From Trichobilharzia szidati (lineage: Eukaryota; Platyhelminthes; Trematoda; Strigeidida; Schistosomatidae): a DNA stretch of 64,000 nt. Below the pieces are notes generated by a model. That model did not search any database. It was given only the letters and a program-made list of their open reading frames with translations, and had not been told where the DNA came from. The translations under genes were made by a program, and so were the position numbers. Shown piece after piece: positions 9,843 to 22,089 of the stretch. The stretch covers positions 88,852,020-88,916,019 of the forward strand of contig OX235272.1 of assembly GCA_944472155.2 (NCBI GenBank), read 5' to 3'. Positions within the stretch are counted from its first letter, which is position 1, and each line of letters begins with the position of its first letter.

Positions 9843-11080
9843 ACATTATAGTTTTCCTGTTCAAAGGCTTATCAACTAATATTTTCTTCTCATTCCCTCC
9901 CCTTTTTTTAATTTCTTTTGAATGTCATACATAAATGTATCTATTTATGTACATCTAAGCGTATTTCATATCTATGTGTGTGTGTGTGTATGTATAACAA
10001 CAAAGATTGTTTTTTATTTCTTATTTGTTTATTTCTAAAATGAAATGAAGCAAATATTATCACTTTCATACTTTTATTGTACTCACTCACTCCCGGTTAT
10101 GTATGTATTTGTCTCTATCTATCTATCTATCTCCTTTTGCCTCTCTCTATAGATGTATGGAAGGTGTGTTGTACATATTGTACTGCTACTACTAATGGTC
10201 ATTTAAGTAGTTTAGCTAATGTTGTCTTCATTTTATTTTTCTTATTATTTATTTCTTTTTTTATTTATTTATTTCTATATGTATATCGTTTAGAAAATAA
10301 TACGCCAACAATCATCAATCTCATTTCTCTTCTTTTAGTACTTACTCACTAATATTTTCGCACTGTCTGCCTCTGTCACATACACATATAGACTCATACA
10401 TAGAGACAAAGTCACAGTTAAATCTATATATATACTCTTATTGTATGTTGTTTTAGACAACAGTTTATGTAATATACTGAAGAAAGCCAACCAACAAACA
10501 AACAGACAGATGGAGTGTTGTCATAAGTTTGTTATTGTTGGTGGTGCTGTTTCTCATCTGAAATGCCAATAGGAGGGGGGAGAAGCAGCAACAGATTGAT
10601 TAGTTTTTCTTTTCTTTCTTTCTGTGTGTTTTCATTCTCTCTTTTTTTTCTTTCTTTATTTCTTTTGATACCTTTACATTAGAAATTTGTTGGTATTTTT
10701 TACTGGAAAGATTATTTAACTATATTATTATTATTACTATTATCACTAAATGCATGTCTCATTTATTATTAATACTATTATTATTATTATTGTTATTTTG
10801 ATTATTATGTCTGCTGTGGTTTCTCCTTATTGCGGGGGAGTGGTGCAGGTATAAACAGGAGTGTGGGGGGATTTTCGTGTATTGGGAGTTGATCATCTTG
10901 TGGGTTGAATGTCACCATATGCATGTATGGTATGTGTGGACTTATGATGCTAATCTATTTTTTCTAGGCTTAGTGGGGAAAATATGCTTGCATTGGTTTA
11001 AATATGCATATATGGACTTTCAGCTACTAGGCCATCGGTTCGAATCCCGTTCCATTTAATTTTAGCTTGGGTAACTGAGT
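9432..11080 (+). other. NR gene 3' untranslated/flanking region
   Basis: AT-rich, low-complexity sequence: an (AT)n tract at about 9808-9840, GT repeats near 9976-9988, CTAT at 10115-10132 and ATT-rich runs around 10720-10810. No clear AATAAA was found, so the cleavage site is undefined. A tRNA-like box B trace (CGGTTCGAATCCCG) lies at 11037-11050. Confidence 0.45.
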
Positions 11081-11084
11081 AGTA

Positions 11085-12095
11085 TCAGTAAACTTTAAAC
11101 CTCATGCAACAGCTGGTTATATGACAATGTCACGTGTCAAGTGATCCACAATGGAAAACTGAGCGAGGCGTTCGAAGTGCATACGGGAATAAGACAAGGC
11201 TGCTTGCCTAGTATCTCCGACGATATTCTTAATTGTTGTGGACTGGACGGGGAGGAGTCAGGAACACGCTGGGCGACCGATAAGAAGATCTGGATTTCTC
11301 GCCCAGATGTTATATGTCTAATGCCACACACACACTCGAAGACTTGCAAGCGAAAACCAACAAACTGGTTGAAGAGGCAGCAAAAACAGGACTCCAGGTG
11401 AACACAGAGAAGACGGAGGTGATGAAGATAACCAATCAACAGCAACAACAACCAGCACCAATCACCATCAACGGGAGAGATTTAACAGAGGTTGCCTCCT
11501 TCACTTATCTGGCTAGAAAGCATCGTTTCAACTACAGGCGGATGGTATGTATGAGCATATGAAAGCTAGTCAGAATCAGAAAGGCAAGATACGCCTTCAT
11601 CAACCTGAAACCAGCTTGAAATCTTCTGCACTCAGCATAAGGATTAGGATTCGCATTTTAAGCACCAATGTGAAGTCGGTCAGTTCTCCTATACGGGTCA
11701 GAAACTTGACCGGTATGTCACGAAAAGGATTTCCAACAGGTTGCAAACTTTCATCAACAAGTGCCTTCGCTCCATTCTGAAGATCAAATGGCCAGAAAGA
11801 ATAAACAACAATAAACTCTGGCTAGGAACAAACCAACCAAGAGCCGATCGCTCAACAAATATGTAGGAGAAAGTGGAGATGGATCGGGCATACATTGAGG
11901 AGGCCGTTCAATGACATCGCTCGAGTGGAATCCAAGCGGGAAGCGACGATGACATGGAAGAGATCGTGTGAGGAAGAGATGAGGGAGTTCGGTCAATTGT
12001 GGACCCAGCTGAAGAGGATGTCGGAAATCAGAACAAAGTGGAGATGTGTTTTTGAAACGCTATGTTCCACTTGGAACGCAAGGGAATAATGATGA
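11085..12095 (+). mobile_element. RTE-type LINE, RT to 3' end
   Basis: RT-derived peptides in order: HNGKLSEAFEVHTGIRQGCL (the family motif G-RQGC-LSP), LQAKTNKLVEEAAKTGLQV, NTEKTEVMKI, INGRDLTEVASFTYL, then a decayed C-terminal tail (SLEWNPSGKRR, KRMSEIRTKWRCVFETLCS). The 3' end is CTATGTTCCACTTGGAACGC-AAGGGAATAATGA. The catalytic ADD-type region is deleted and there are several frameshifts. Confidence 0.8.
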
Positions 12096-13170
12096 GTAAA
12101 CTGTAAACATTCGGCGTAGCCTGGTTTTAAAGCTTAACTTTTTTTAAATATTATTCGTATTTACTTGAGCAGACTGCTTGAATCACTGGGCTACCTTACT
12201 GCCTGAATTTCCATCTAACTTAATGCTTCATATATTCTTTGTAATTCCTCATTGTTTTAACTATTCAATTTTGTCATAGAATCGCAACATGTACTCACGT
12301 ACATTTTGAATTGGCTTGTAAGATGCTGGTTGTACTTAAGGTAGACATTAATTAACCGCACTTACTAAAGACTTCTCCTCTTAATACCCTAATCAATACT
12401 CTACCCAGCGTGTAAGTACCGATTAACGAACTCGAAGTAAAAAGGCTTGTGACTTGGTAGTGTGACCTGATGAGAATTATATTTTTACCACAGATTAAAT
12501 GTCAAATTTAATGCACCAGAATGTTGTACAACTTATCTGTTAACTGGCTGAGGTAGCAGGCTCGAAGAGTACGCTTAATGATAGCACAACGAGGGAACGA
12601 GCCAAGTGCGAGTAGTTACGCCGGAAAAACAAATATAATATGGTGCCATATTACATGAATGCGTTAAAACAAAAGTTCAAACATTCAAGGCGCACTACAG
12701 GCTTACAAACTACCAGTGCACATTTCTCAAAGACGAAGAAGAAATGTCAAGGGATTATAGTCTATGCTTCAGATCGAACCAACATTACGTCACAACTTGG
12801 TAGTCTACAGATTTCAATTTTAATTGAACATCCCGAATGAAGAGAAAATATTATTCACTAAATTGTGATGATATTCCTGCACAGTGTGTAAGCATTTAGT
12901 TCAGAAGAAAGCTATTATTATTATATCTCGATATTGGCTCAATTTCTAGCTTCAGACAAAGTTTTATGATGGTGACTGGTGGCAGTGGAGTACAGAAAGT
13001 GTGCTTTATTCAACATGAGTTAGTGATTGTGTTTGTGTTCCCACAGATACTCAAATATACAACACCAGTCGTTATAAAAACCTGCGTGCTATCTACTAGG
13101 CTATTTGACTCATGAGAACCATTTCTTGCGGAATTGAAAATACCGGATTCAGTGGTTAGAAGTCAGTTGA
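12096..13170. other. No recognisable feature
   Basis: AT-rich intergenic sequence. The 66-codon frame at 12640 shows no family resemblance. Confidence 0.35.
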
Positions 13171-13790
13171 ATATCTTTTATCAGTTCATGCTACTATAGA
13201 GTTATATGTAATTGATTAAAAACGCCCATTAAAATTTTCGAAAGAATGGACACGGAACAAAGAGTACTCTTTTCGATAAATTCATCATCAGGTTCTACAA
13301 TTATATATACATTATAATGAATGAATGAATTAGTCTTATGAACGACATTAATGTTTAAATAACATCAAATCAATAATATTGATAAATTACAGCTCAACAG
13401 TATCAACATAAAATAAACTGAATGTCAGAAGAATTAGGATAGGTAATAGTACAAATTCATGAGTTTATGGTTTCTACTGAAGGCCAGGGTAGTAGTAGGG
13501 GCTGGACTTGCTTCTTTTGAACACAGAGCACTGGTTGTTTGAGGCGAATTGCAATAGCCTCTGCTGTTTAGAGCATGCAGTGCTTCGACGATTTTAGTAA
13601 TTTGTTAGGCACCCGGTATATTATAGAGAAGGATTCTTCCACACTTGCTTTGCGGCCGGTTTGCACCAGATGGTCTAATATCGAGTTGTTAGTAGTTTTA
13701 ACTACATCTTTACTTAGCCATAGTGGGATATGTTCTCGAGCACGAAAAATCAAGTTCCTAGAGCAACGGCCAAGTTTGTTTTATCACGCC
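13170..13790 (-). mobile_element. Penelope-like element, 3' part
   Basis: The minus-strand product reads LGRCSRNLIFRAREHIPLWL, continuing LSKDVVKTTNNSILDHL, then FSIIYRVPNK. This is the second half of the GIY-YIG domain and the PLE C-terminus, the same family as 57.85-58.6 kb. Downstream on the minus strand (13330-13250) lies the terminal motif CCTGATGATGAATTTATCGA, shared with 26.74 kb (+) and 18.25 kb (+). The N-terminal half is missing. Confidence 0.7.
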
Positions 13791-14039
13791 ACATTCATGT
13801 ATGTATGTTAAATATCAGACTACCATTTCGTGGAAAGTTTTAGCGCAATATGCTGATTAACCTATAAAGTCAGTTGGTTATTGAGTTCATCTTTTCAGAC
13901 CTAGTGAACTGTCGAATATTCACAAAGAAAATAATGTATGGAATCAGGTTAATACAAATTTTATAGTTGTGTATATATCCAAGTCGCAAGTTCATACAAA
14001 GCACATTTTATTAGGCTAATATATTCCAAAATCTCGCCT

Positions 14040-15465
14040 AGTTAACTATCTCGCTAGTTTTCTAGCCGGCCTACAAGCCCGGGTAAAGAGGGAGGGTTTG
14101 GCGTGGAGATAACAACCTAACACCACTAAATCTTTCAAACAGCTAGAGAAACTTCAACACACAGAGAATATATTGTAGATACAAAAACTTCAAAATAAAA
14201 ATCCTATCTTCGCTCGAATAGGAGACGGACGAAATGACGTTGGCTGGTGAAAACCTTCGGGAAGCCAGTAAGCCAGGCGATGTGTCTTCTCTCGATGAAA
14301 GCAAGAGTAAGAATGGGTGCGTGGAATGTCCGTACAATGTACAAGACTGGGAAGGCTGTCCAAGTAGCCAACGAAATATGAAGACATTGCATAGAAGTTC
14401 TGGGTATCTGCGAAAGCAGATGGAACGGATGTAGATTATCCAAACTGCCAACTGGAGAGTCAATTATATACTCCGGTTACCCAGACGACAACCACGAACA
14501 CACTGGGCCAGTGAGTGGCTATGGTGATGTCAGCAGTGGCAGCCAAATCCCTAATGCAGTGGGAACCAATTTCATCCAGGATCGTGACAGCAAGATTCAA
14601 CTCCAAAGGAAGGAAGGTAAAAATTATCATGCAATGCGACGCACCTAGAAACAACGCGGAACAAGAAAAGTAGGAGGATTGTTACAGACAACTACAAACA
14701 GTAATGGACGGCATCCAAAATGGTGACATCAAAATCCTTATGGGCGATATGAATGCCATCTGAACTGGGAGCAGATAATACAGGAAGAGAACTAATCACG
14801 GGCTGAGAGGCTCTCTGAGAAATGAATGAGAACGGAGAATTATTCGCAGATTTCTGCTCTTTAAACGATTTGGTGGTCGGATGGAGCGTGTACAAACACA
14901 AGGACATACACAAGTCCAGCGATATGGATTTCGCCTGACGGACAGATTTCATATCAATCCTACTGAAGGAAGTAGAGATTCAGCCCTCTGGATACAAAGT
15001 CGAGTAGGGGAGCAGATGTGGGCTCAGACCATCACCTATTCCAGGGAACCTTCAGGGTGAAACTGAAATCCATGAAAACAAATGGAGATAAACCACAATT
15101 CAAGTTCAAAATTCAGAAACTGAAGGACAAAACCACTTTCATCCAGGGAAAGGACAGGGAACAAACCAACAAGCAAGAGCCCATCGCTCAACAAATATGT
15201 AGGAGAAAATGAAAATGGATCGGGCACACATTGAGGAGGCCATCGAATGACATCGCACGCCAGGCCCTCGAATGGAATCCAAATGGGAAACGACGAGTGG
15301 GTCGTTGGTACGAGGGTGACATGGAAGAGATCGTTTGAGGAAGAAATTAGAGAGTTTGGTCAATCGTGGACCCAGCTGAAGAGGACGTCAGAAAACAGAA
15401 CGAAGTGGAGATGTGTTGCTGAAGTCTTATGTTCCACTCGGAACGCAAGGGATTAATAATATAAT
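14040..15465 (+). mobile_element. RTE-type LINE with large internal deletion
   Basis: Has a 5' untranslated region, the endonuclease and the 3' end, but no RT. Endonuclease pieces in several frames: VRTMYKTGKAVQVANEI, a PTGESIIYSGYPDDNHEH frame, DIKILMGDMNA, then RGADVGSDHHLFQGTFRVKL. At about 15150 the frame jumps from KIQKLKDKT straight to a tail fragment ([19 protein letters not shown]), then [14 protein letters not shown]. The RT domain is therefore lost. It ends CTTATGTTCCACTCGGAACGC-AAGGGATTAATAA. The 5' region (AGCCCGGGTAAAGAGGGAGG...) resembles the SINE-A body. Confidence 0.8.
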
Positions 15466-15478
15466 GTATTCTAAAGTC

Positions 15479-15823
15479 ACTTAGTAGGGATTTGATTTGT
15501 TTCAAGTTTGAACACCTATTGATGTCAGTTAGAGAATCATTGAAAACCACTAGGGAGGAGTACTGGGCAGGTGTTTCGTCCTAATTTGGCGCTCTTCATC
15601 AATACGACCCCATCTCTGGAGACCAAACCCAGGACCTTCACGTTAGGAAGTCTAGCTCGCTGACCATTCAGCCCATACATTCTAGCGATTTTAGTGCCAC
15701 CTTCAGCCAGTGTCGTCGGTGAGTGTTTGTTCTCAAAACCGACTGGGTACAACCTACCAGTCATGACTTCTCATTAGGACTCCAGGCAACTTCGTTCTGT
15801 AACCAGTCACTAGTGAACATCAG
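15479..15823 (-). mobile_element. SINE-B
   Basis: Lies 14 bp downstream of the RTE 3' end. Blocks: TTAGAGAATCATTGAAAACC, GGCAGGTGTTTCGTCCTAAT, AGACCAAACCCAGGACCTTC, GACCATTCAGCCC, GTCACTAGTGAACATC. The box B region is mutated. Confidence 0.7.
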
Positions 15824-16129
15824 TTTAATTTTCAAGAGTTAGTTTGTAAGGATTTGGTTTGCTTTGAAGTCCGGTCACGGATATATTCTAGTTGGTTTCG
15901 AGGACATTTTATAGCTGCTTATCTAAATGCGTGAGTGTGCAAGTGGATAGATAGGCTAAGTAGGCTAAGAACACTTCATTCACGGTTTACTGATAGCAAA
16001 AATACAATGACCTTCCCTATCGTTTTATTTCGTTACCGATTAGAATTCGATTCAAGATACACCTACCGACATTATCATCTCATTTCGACCATTTAAAATT
16101 ATGAAAGTCAGTTTGCAGTCTGACTAACT

Positions 16130-18310
16130 GAAATGTTCGAAAAACCTGTTGGTTTGGAGAACAAGGCGCCTGAAACAAAATTTTCTCCCCATACCCAAGT
16201 CGTTATGTGTATAGTTTTTTGGATGTAGTCCTTCATGAAATGGATTGGCAAGTTTTATCGTTTGACCATAAATTTTGTGATAGTCATGCTGGAATCAGTA
16301 AACTGGAGGCACTAGTTCAGTTTGAAAGTCTCTACACTCAAACCGAAGTCCTAATACCTTCATCAACTGAAGCTGTTGAAATACTTAAGTCAACTCTGGA
16401 CGATTGTTGCTATAGTTATACGAATAATAAACGCAACTCGGATAATATTTTGATCAAAAAAATATAGAGAAGCCCAAGGCATTCTCCGAAAAAATGATAA
16501 CACTGAGAAGGCTGAAACAACAAGGCTATATTTCACAAAGTCAGTATACATCACTTAAACCCACTGGAAAGTTCGCGCCAAGATTGTTTGGTCGGCTGAA
16601 AGTGCACAAAAATGGTGTACCGCTTCGACCAGTATACGACATGTTAAATTCATCATAGCATCCCATAGCCAAATGGTTAGTCGAACTCTTACAGCCTCTA
16701 CCTACGGAATAGGTGAAACACAGCGTAAAAGACAGCTTTGAATTTGTTGAAAGGATAAAAGGTTTAAATGTTGACAATAAATTCATGGCATCATTTGACG
16801 TATCTTCCTTATTCACAAATGTACCACTTATGGAAACAGTAAACTTTGTATGCGAAGAACTCATAAGACGAAACGTCGATTTTGGCATTCGTATATCTTT
16901 TATAAAAGAGCTTCTCTTGAAATGCACAATGAAGGCTCACTTTCTATTTAATAAGGAAGTATGCAGACAAATCGATGGTGTGGCAATGGGGTCACCGCTA
17001 GAACCCATTCTAGCCGACATTTCCCTTGCGAAACTACAGAATGGGCCTTCTAAAGGTGTAATTGATGAACTAGAATTCTACTGTTGGTACATGGACGATA
17101 CATCTTTGATTATGAAAAATGAGGATGAAGCAAAGAACATCCTGGACAACCCTAACGATGTCCATCCTGCAATAAATTTTACTATCGAGAAAGAAAGAAA
17201 GAAACTGTAGTATTTCATTTTTAGATGTCCCTACGACTAGAAAAGAGGATGGCACAGTAAGAGGAAGTGTATATAGAAAACCTACATCAACTGGTCAGTA
17301 CACTCATATCTTCAGCTTCGTGCGTTTGATATACAAACGCAACCTAATAAAATACTTGGTCCACGGAGCAAGAGCAATCTGCTCTGATGAACTTCTTAAT
17401 GAAGAGCTTAATATTATTAAACAGTTGCTGAGTGAGAACAATTATCCAGAAAAATTCATCGATAAGAAGATGAATCAAAAGTCAAGGCAGGCAGACGAAA
17501 GTACCAACAGTTCCGAAAAGTGCCTTATTCTTACGACTTCAGTTCCTCGGGGATAACATCAGTGGGATATTAATACAACGCCTAAAGATTACGGCGGTAA
17601 AAAGAGCATTCAACGCTACTGAATTACGCTGTGTCTTCAAAACCACCCCAATTTCGCGTTCGGGAGTTAGAGATGAATTTCGCCTCTTCTATGTGTGTGT
17701 ATCTACCAATTTGACTGCTTCTGTGGAGTGAGCCAGTTACATAGGCCGTACAATTAGACGTGTTTATTGTCGGATTTCCGAATACCATCCTGCAGAGTTG
17801 TTAAGTGAAGAACAAACAAAATGCATTCACATAGCGCTATTCTACCTCATCTCGTGGATGCTGAACACAAGATTGATGTTAACGAGGCGGTTTTCAAAGT
17901 CATCCACCGCATACCCACTAATCTTAACCTATGCCTTAAGAGTTCGTCTACTGCATATTACTGAGGCTGGCTGTTGAGATCTACGTTGAGAAACCTAACC
18001 TATGTATGCAATAATAGCTGGTTCAGACACTGTTCTTACCCCGGTGGCCATCAAGGTTTTAATGATCATCAATTTGTTGTGGAAATTTCCTTAATTTTAT
18101 TTGATATTCTATTAGCTATTATATTTGTATGCTTATAATAATTTATGCATCTTTAGTGAACTGTAATTCCATTGTGATCTTACTTAACAAATCGATATTA
18201 TTTAAAGAACAGCAATATTATCATTGACGATTATTATAAATTATTCTGAATATATAATTGTACAACCAGAAGAGGAAATTATCAAAAAGTATATTCTTTG
18301 ATCAATTTTA
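16130..18310 (+). mobile_element. Penelope-like element with readable RT core
   Basis: The best RT in the window. From 16560: FGRLKVHKNGVPLRPVYDML with a stop soon after. From 16713 an uninterrupted 165-codon frame carries FMASFDVSSLFTNVPL (RT motif A), CRQIDGVAMGSPLEP (motif B) and CWYMDDTSLI (motif C, Y-M-DD where PLEs usually have YVDD). It stops at 17210. Decayed linker pieces follow (LNEELNIIKQLLSENNYP in the 17320 frame). The C-terminus near 17830-18000 (HKIDVNEAVFKV, KPNLCMQ) is readable. The GIY-YIG part is largely eroded. The terminal motif at 18250 (GAAATTATCAAAAAGTATATT) resembles 26.75 kb. Not autonomous as it stands. Confidence 0.85.
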
Positions 18311-18639
18311 TTTTTGTTAGAAAAATAAATTTAGTTGCTTTTATATTGATTAAGGGTGTGTGTGTGTGCTTCTCAGTTCGTACACTCTCTTTTCAACATA
18401 TATGTGCATGCTATGAAAACACAAACTTTTCTCCTCAGCGTAATGATCCAAATTCTGGGATACTAGTTACTTCCGCCTGGTTTGTAAATGTAGATTATTG
18501 TACTAATGCACTGTTATAAGTGGAGGCGTATATTGTCAGCCTAAACTCTATGTATGTAAGTACTTGGTATGCAGTTAGTTATCCGATGTAATGGATGAGC
18601 ACATTTAAACCATCCAGAGAAAGTGTTCTTAAAATCACT

Positions 18640-19475
18640 AGATTTCCCTTCTGCATATGAGAGAAGCTTTGAAACTTAATTAATAATTACCCTGATAAAT
18701 TAGTCAGAAAGTATGTAGGGAAATGTAAAAATAAAATAAATAATGATAGTAGCGATAGTGATAATAATAATAGTGATAATAATAATCATAATGACGACGC
18801 CAACAATAAGGAATCTAAATCATCAGTAGTAATTCCAAACAAGGACGGAACCTCGGAAGCCTTACGCAGAATTCTTAACAAGGCATTCAAACCCACAAAC
18901 TCAATTAGAAACAAGCTTTGTCGGTTAAAAGATCAATCCTGTGGAGCCTTTAAAACAAAACAATTTGGTTTATCTGATACCCTGCCGGCAGTGATTGTCA
19001 GTGAGGTCAAATACATAGCTCAGAGTACTAGAACAGAGGTAGTCAGACTAGCGGTGCACAAAAACCTAGCAAAATCTAGATTAGTTGACCCGAATAAGAT
19101 AAGAAATCTAGAGAATAGTTCAGCTATAGCACTACATGCAATTAAACACAATAGGATGGGATAAGATGACAGTTTTAAAATCTAATGTCACAGGGTGGAG
19201 GGATAGATTGATAGTGGAGGCGCTATTAATCGAACCAAGTGAAAATGCGTTTATAATAGGAATGATTCAACACCTGTCCGAGACATCTGGAAAAGTCTAC
19301 TACCCCTACGACGACAAATAGAAGAGAACAAAGAAAACTCTAAAACAGAAGTTTCGAAGTCGTGTGATTATAATTGATATGATTATGAACAACAAATTTT
19401 GTTGGAAACGTCATCCAGTAAATAATACTGTTTTACTGTGTGATACATCTAATAAACAGACTAATATGGAAGCAT
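18640..19475 (+). mobile_element. Penelope-like element, linker and GIY-YIG domain
   Basis: A nearly continuous frame: an Asn/Asp-rich linker, SVVIPNKDGTSEALRRILNK, AFKPTNSIRNKLCRLKDQ, EVKYIAQSTRTEVVRLAVHK (GIY-YIG with G replaced by A) and SSAIALHAIKHN; after a 1-base frameshift near 19150 the GW..RLIVEALLIEP tail. 19360-19460 is an eroded pLTR (TGATTATGAACAACAAATTT, GGAAACGTCATC). The loss of the conserved Gly argues against activity. Confidence 0.8.
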
Positions 19476-20715
19476 CTACATGTTTAGAATAGTACTGACT
19501 TATTTGAACCAGGAGCATGAAGCTGGGGTATACTGTTCTAAGTGTGTTTTTAAATCGCCCAGTATATTAATCCATAGTCTTAAGTTGTTAGCATGGGTTG
19601 TTGAAAAGCAACTTATTAGCATAGAAAAATCAAGGGAAATGTGCAAGAAACAGGGAGAAACGCTGATGATGATCAGAGGAGATTTGACTTTCAGCAGGGA
19701 TGTCTGTAGTTAGGGAAACAGTGATGGAAAACAACATTTTAATCGGTATTTCATAGTTCTTAGTACACATCAACTGCTTATCACGGAAGTGCTACCCACA
19801 TAACTGGAATACTGGTCGCCTGAAAAAAAGCAACGTTATACTTGCACTACACTCTCAGCGGCCAAGCGTATGACTTCGTCATCAAACATCTAACGTAGTC
19901 TAAATCAGTTGAAATTGTAATGGCTGTTTCTTTCGGTCTAAATATTCTTTTACTATCTTCTAATAATAATAATTAATAACAGTAATAATAATGGCCTTAT
20001 TCCAAATAGTGCTTTGAATACAATATGGAAATTTGAGTATGTAATATATTATTCCATCTAACCCTCACTTTACAATACATGGTACTGGGGAAATAATTAG
20101 GAGAGCACTTACATTGATAATAATGTCAATGAGTGTAAAATTAAATTTTAAATGGAAATATTGACACCAATATGTTAGTGAGAGAAAGAATAAAAAGGGT
20201 AGTTTCCTTATTGATTCACAGTAAGTTAGTATTTCCATGTCACACACTTTTCTCATCATATGAAATGCGTGACAAATTAGGTATGACTAAGTTTTTATAC
20301 TTATTCATCCGAGCACTAATTCCTGATAGTTTTTTCTAGTCTTACTTAATGAGATGCAAGGGGAGAGGATGCTCAAAGTCCAACAAGATGATATTCTCCA
20401 CTTTCTTGTATGAGTTCAAGTGTTTATCTATAACAGTATTAAAAAGTTTGTTTAGCGGTACTCCAATCACCCTACTGACACCTAGTCGCAGTGCAATAAA
20501 ATATTTCTTATGTAGCTCAGGAAAGATTAAGGTGGAGAGCAATAAAGAACAATAAGTAGAATACATGAATTAAGAAACTGTAACAGTAGAGACTGAGTGA
20601 CACCAGACTGCCTAAACTTTCTTATGTAGAACATTAAATGAAACATCTTTCTAGCAACTGAAATGAAACGGGAAGACCAGGAAATATTAGAGGAAATAAA
20701 CAACCTAGGATATCT
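19476..20715. other. No recognisable feature
   Basis: AT-rich intergenic DNA with short frames only (for example the 77-codon frame at 19480 and the antisense frames at 20342-20566). None resembles a known family. Confidence 0.3.
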
Positions 20716-20726
20716 AACATTTGACT

Positions 20727-20964
20727 TGTGCGTCGGTGGCACAGCGGTAGAGCGTTCGCCGACCACGCAGGTGGTCCGAGGTTCGACCGCCGGCCGACGC
20801 ATTCCTTTACCTCGCTAAGCCAGTAGTAAGACCAGTAAAGAGGGAAGGTTGAACATGAGGATAGCTATCAACCACATCCTGTAGGAATAATCACCACTGC
20901 TACAGAAACTTCAAGCCTCTAGCTTGAAGCCCTATGTTCCACTGGGAACTTAAAGGAATAAAAA
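20727..20964 (+). mobile_element. SINE-A, full length
   Basis: Flanked by a target duplication of about 10 bp, AACATTTGAC (20716-20725, 20965-20974). The tRNA-like head at 20730-20800 keeps acceptor strands GCGTCGG and CCGACGC, box A TGGCACAGCGGTAGAG and box B GGTTCGACC. The body is RTE 5'-derived (AGACCAGTAAAGAGGGAAGG). The RTE-like end is GCCCTATGTTCCACTGGGAA plus a short A-rich tail. Confidence 0.85.
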
Positions 20965-20974
20965 AACATTTGAC

Positions 20975-21184
20975 CTAGTTTCAAATTTAGTGCTACATAT
21001 GATACTAGAATACTGGGAGAGAACCGGAAAACCGGTTCATGTAAGTCACACTTGTGTCTTAAAGTGAAATCAACAACCTGATAGATATTTGCAGGGATTT
21101 AGCTTAAGACCCATGTAACAAGGCCCACTAACTAATTTCTGATAAAAAGCTACTCATTTTGGAACAGTATTATTGAGAACTGAC
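20975..21184. other. No recognisable feature
   Basis: Unassigned sequence between the SINE-A and the PLE insertion. Confidence 0.3.
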
Positions 21185-21197
21185 TGACATGAAAACA

Positions 21198-22076
21198 CCA
21201 TTATAGATAAGATTTTATTTTTATAAACCACACAGTGTTATACAGTAATATTAACCGATGACGTTTCGAGCAGGAATTAGGGTGGTATTTAAACCTACAA
21301 ACTCACACAGAGACAAGCCCTGTAGGCTAAAGGACCCGGTGGACCCAATTAAACAAAATAATATAATTTACAAAATACTTTGCAATGACTGTGAATGAAG
21401 TCAACTACATAGGTCAAACTAGTAGGTCAGGGGTAGCCAGATTGTCGAAACATAAGAATTTAGCTAAGGTAAGAGTGGTTGACCCCGAAAAAATAAGTAA
21501 TTTAGAAAAAAGCTCAGCGATTGCACTACATGCGTTAACACACAATCACACAATACTGTGGGAAAGGGTTAAAATTCTAAGAAGTTATATAGTTGGGTGG
21601 AGCGCGAGAAAGATTGATTACTGAATCGTTGTTCATTGAGTCTACACCCAACACATGCAATAGAAATGACTCAATGCAAATACCAGAGATATGGAAGACA
21701 TTATAATAATAAATAATCTTAATTCTATTTCAAATCACATACATCATAACATTCTAACAAGTTACTTATTTTGACTATAAAAACATCTTATCTCCCATCT
21801 GATTGTACTTGATCAATAACACTCATATTATTATTTCTGAATGTACTTTATCTTATATTGATTTTTATTCAAATGTCTAATCAGTTCCACTCATGTATAT
21901 AAATGAAGCAAGAAAGTTGTGTGAGTGACTTAATATGATTATGGGTAATAGTTTGTGCTCGAAACGTCATCAGAAAATATTACTGTATAATACTGTGTGA
22001 TTTATCGAAATAAAATCTTATCCATAATGGAGTTATACTCTACCACAGTGCCCAAGTTTTATACTTATCTCAATAA
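21198..22076 (+). mobile_element. Internally deleted PLE between inverted pLTRs, 13-bp TSD
   Basis: Flanked by TGACATGAAAACA at 21185-21197 and 22077-22089. The left end (21198-21272) is a truncated inverted pLTR. The right end (about 21925-22076) is a longer direct pLTR ending CCCAAGTTTTATACTTATCT. Between them lie the end of the linker (RVVFKPTNSHRDKPCRLKDP), a frameshift at about 21390, and the GIY-YIG domain VNYIGQTSRSGVARLSKHK with SSAIALHALTHNHTILWERV (frame 21385-21624). The RT is absent: the inverted pLTR is fused directly to the linker at TTTCGAGCAGGAATTAGG. Confidence 0.85.
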
Positions 22077-22089
22077 TGACATGAAAACA

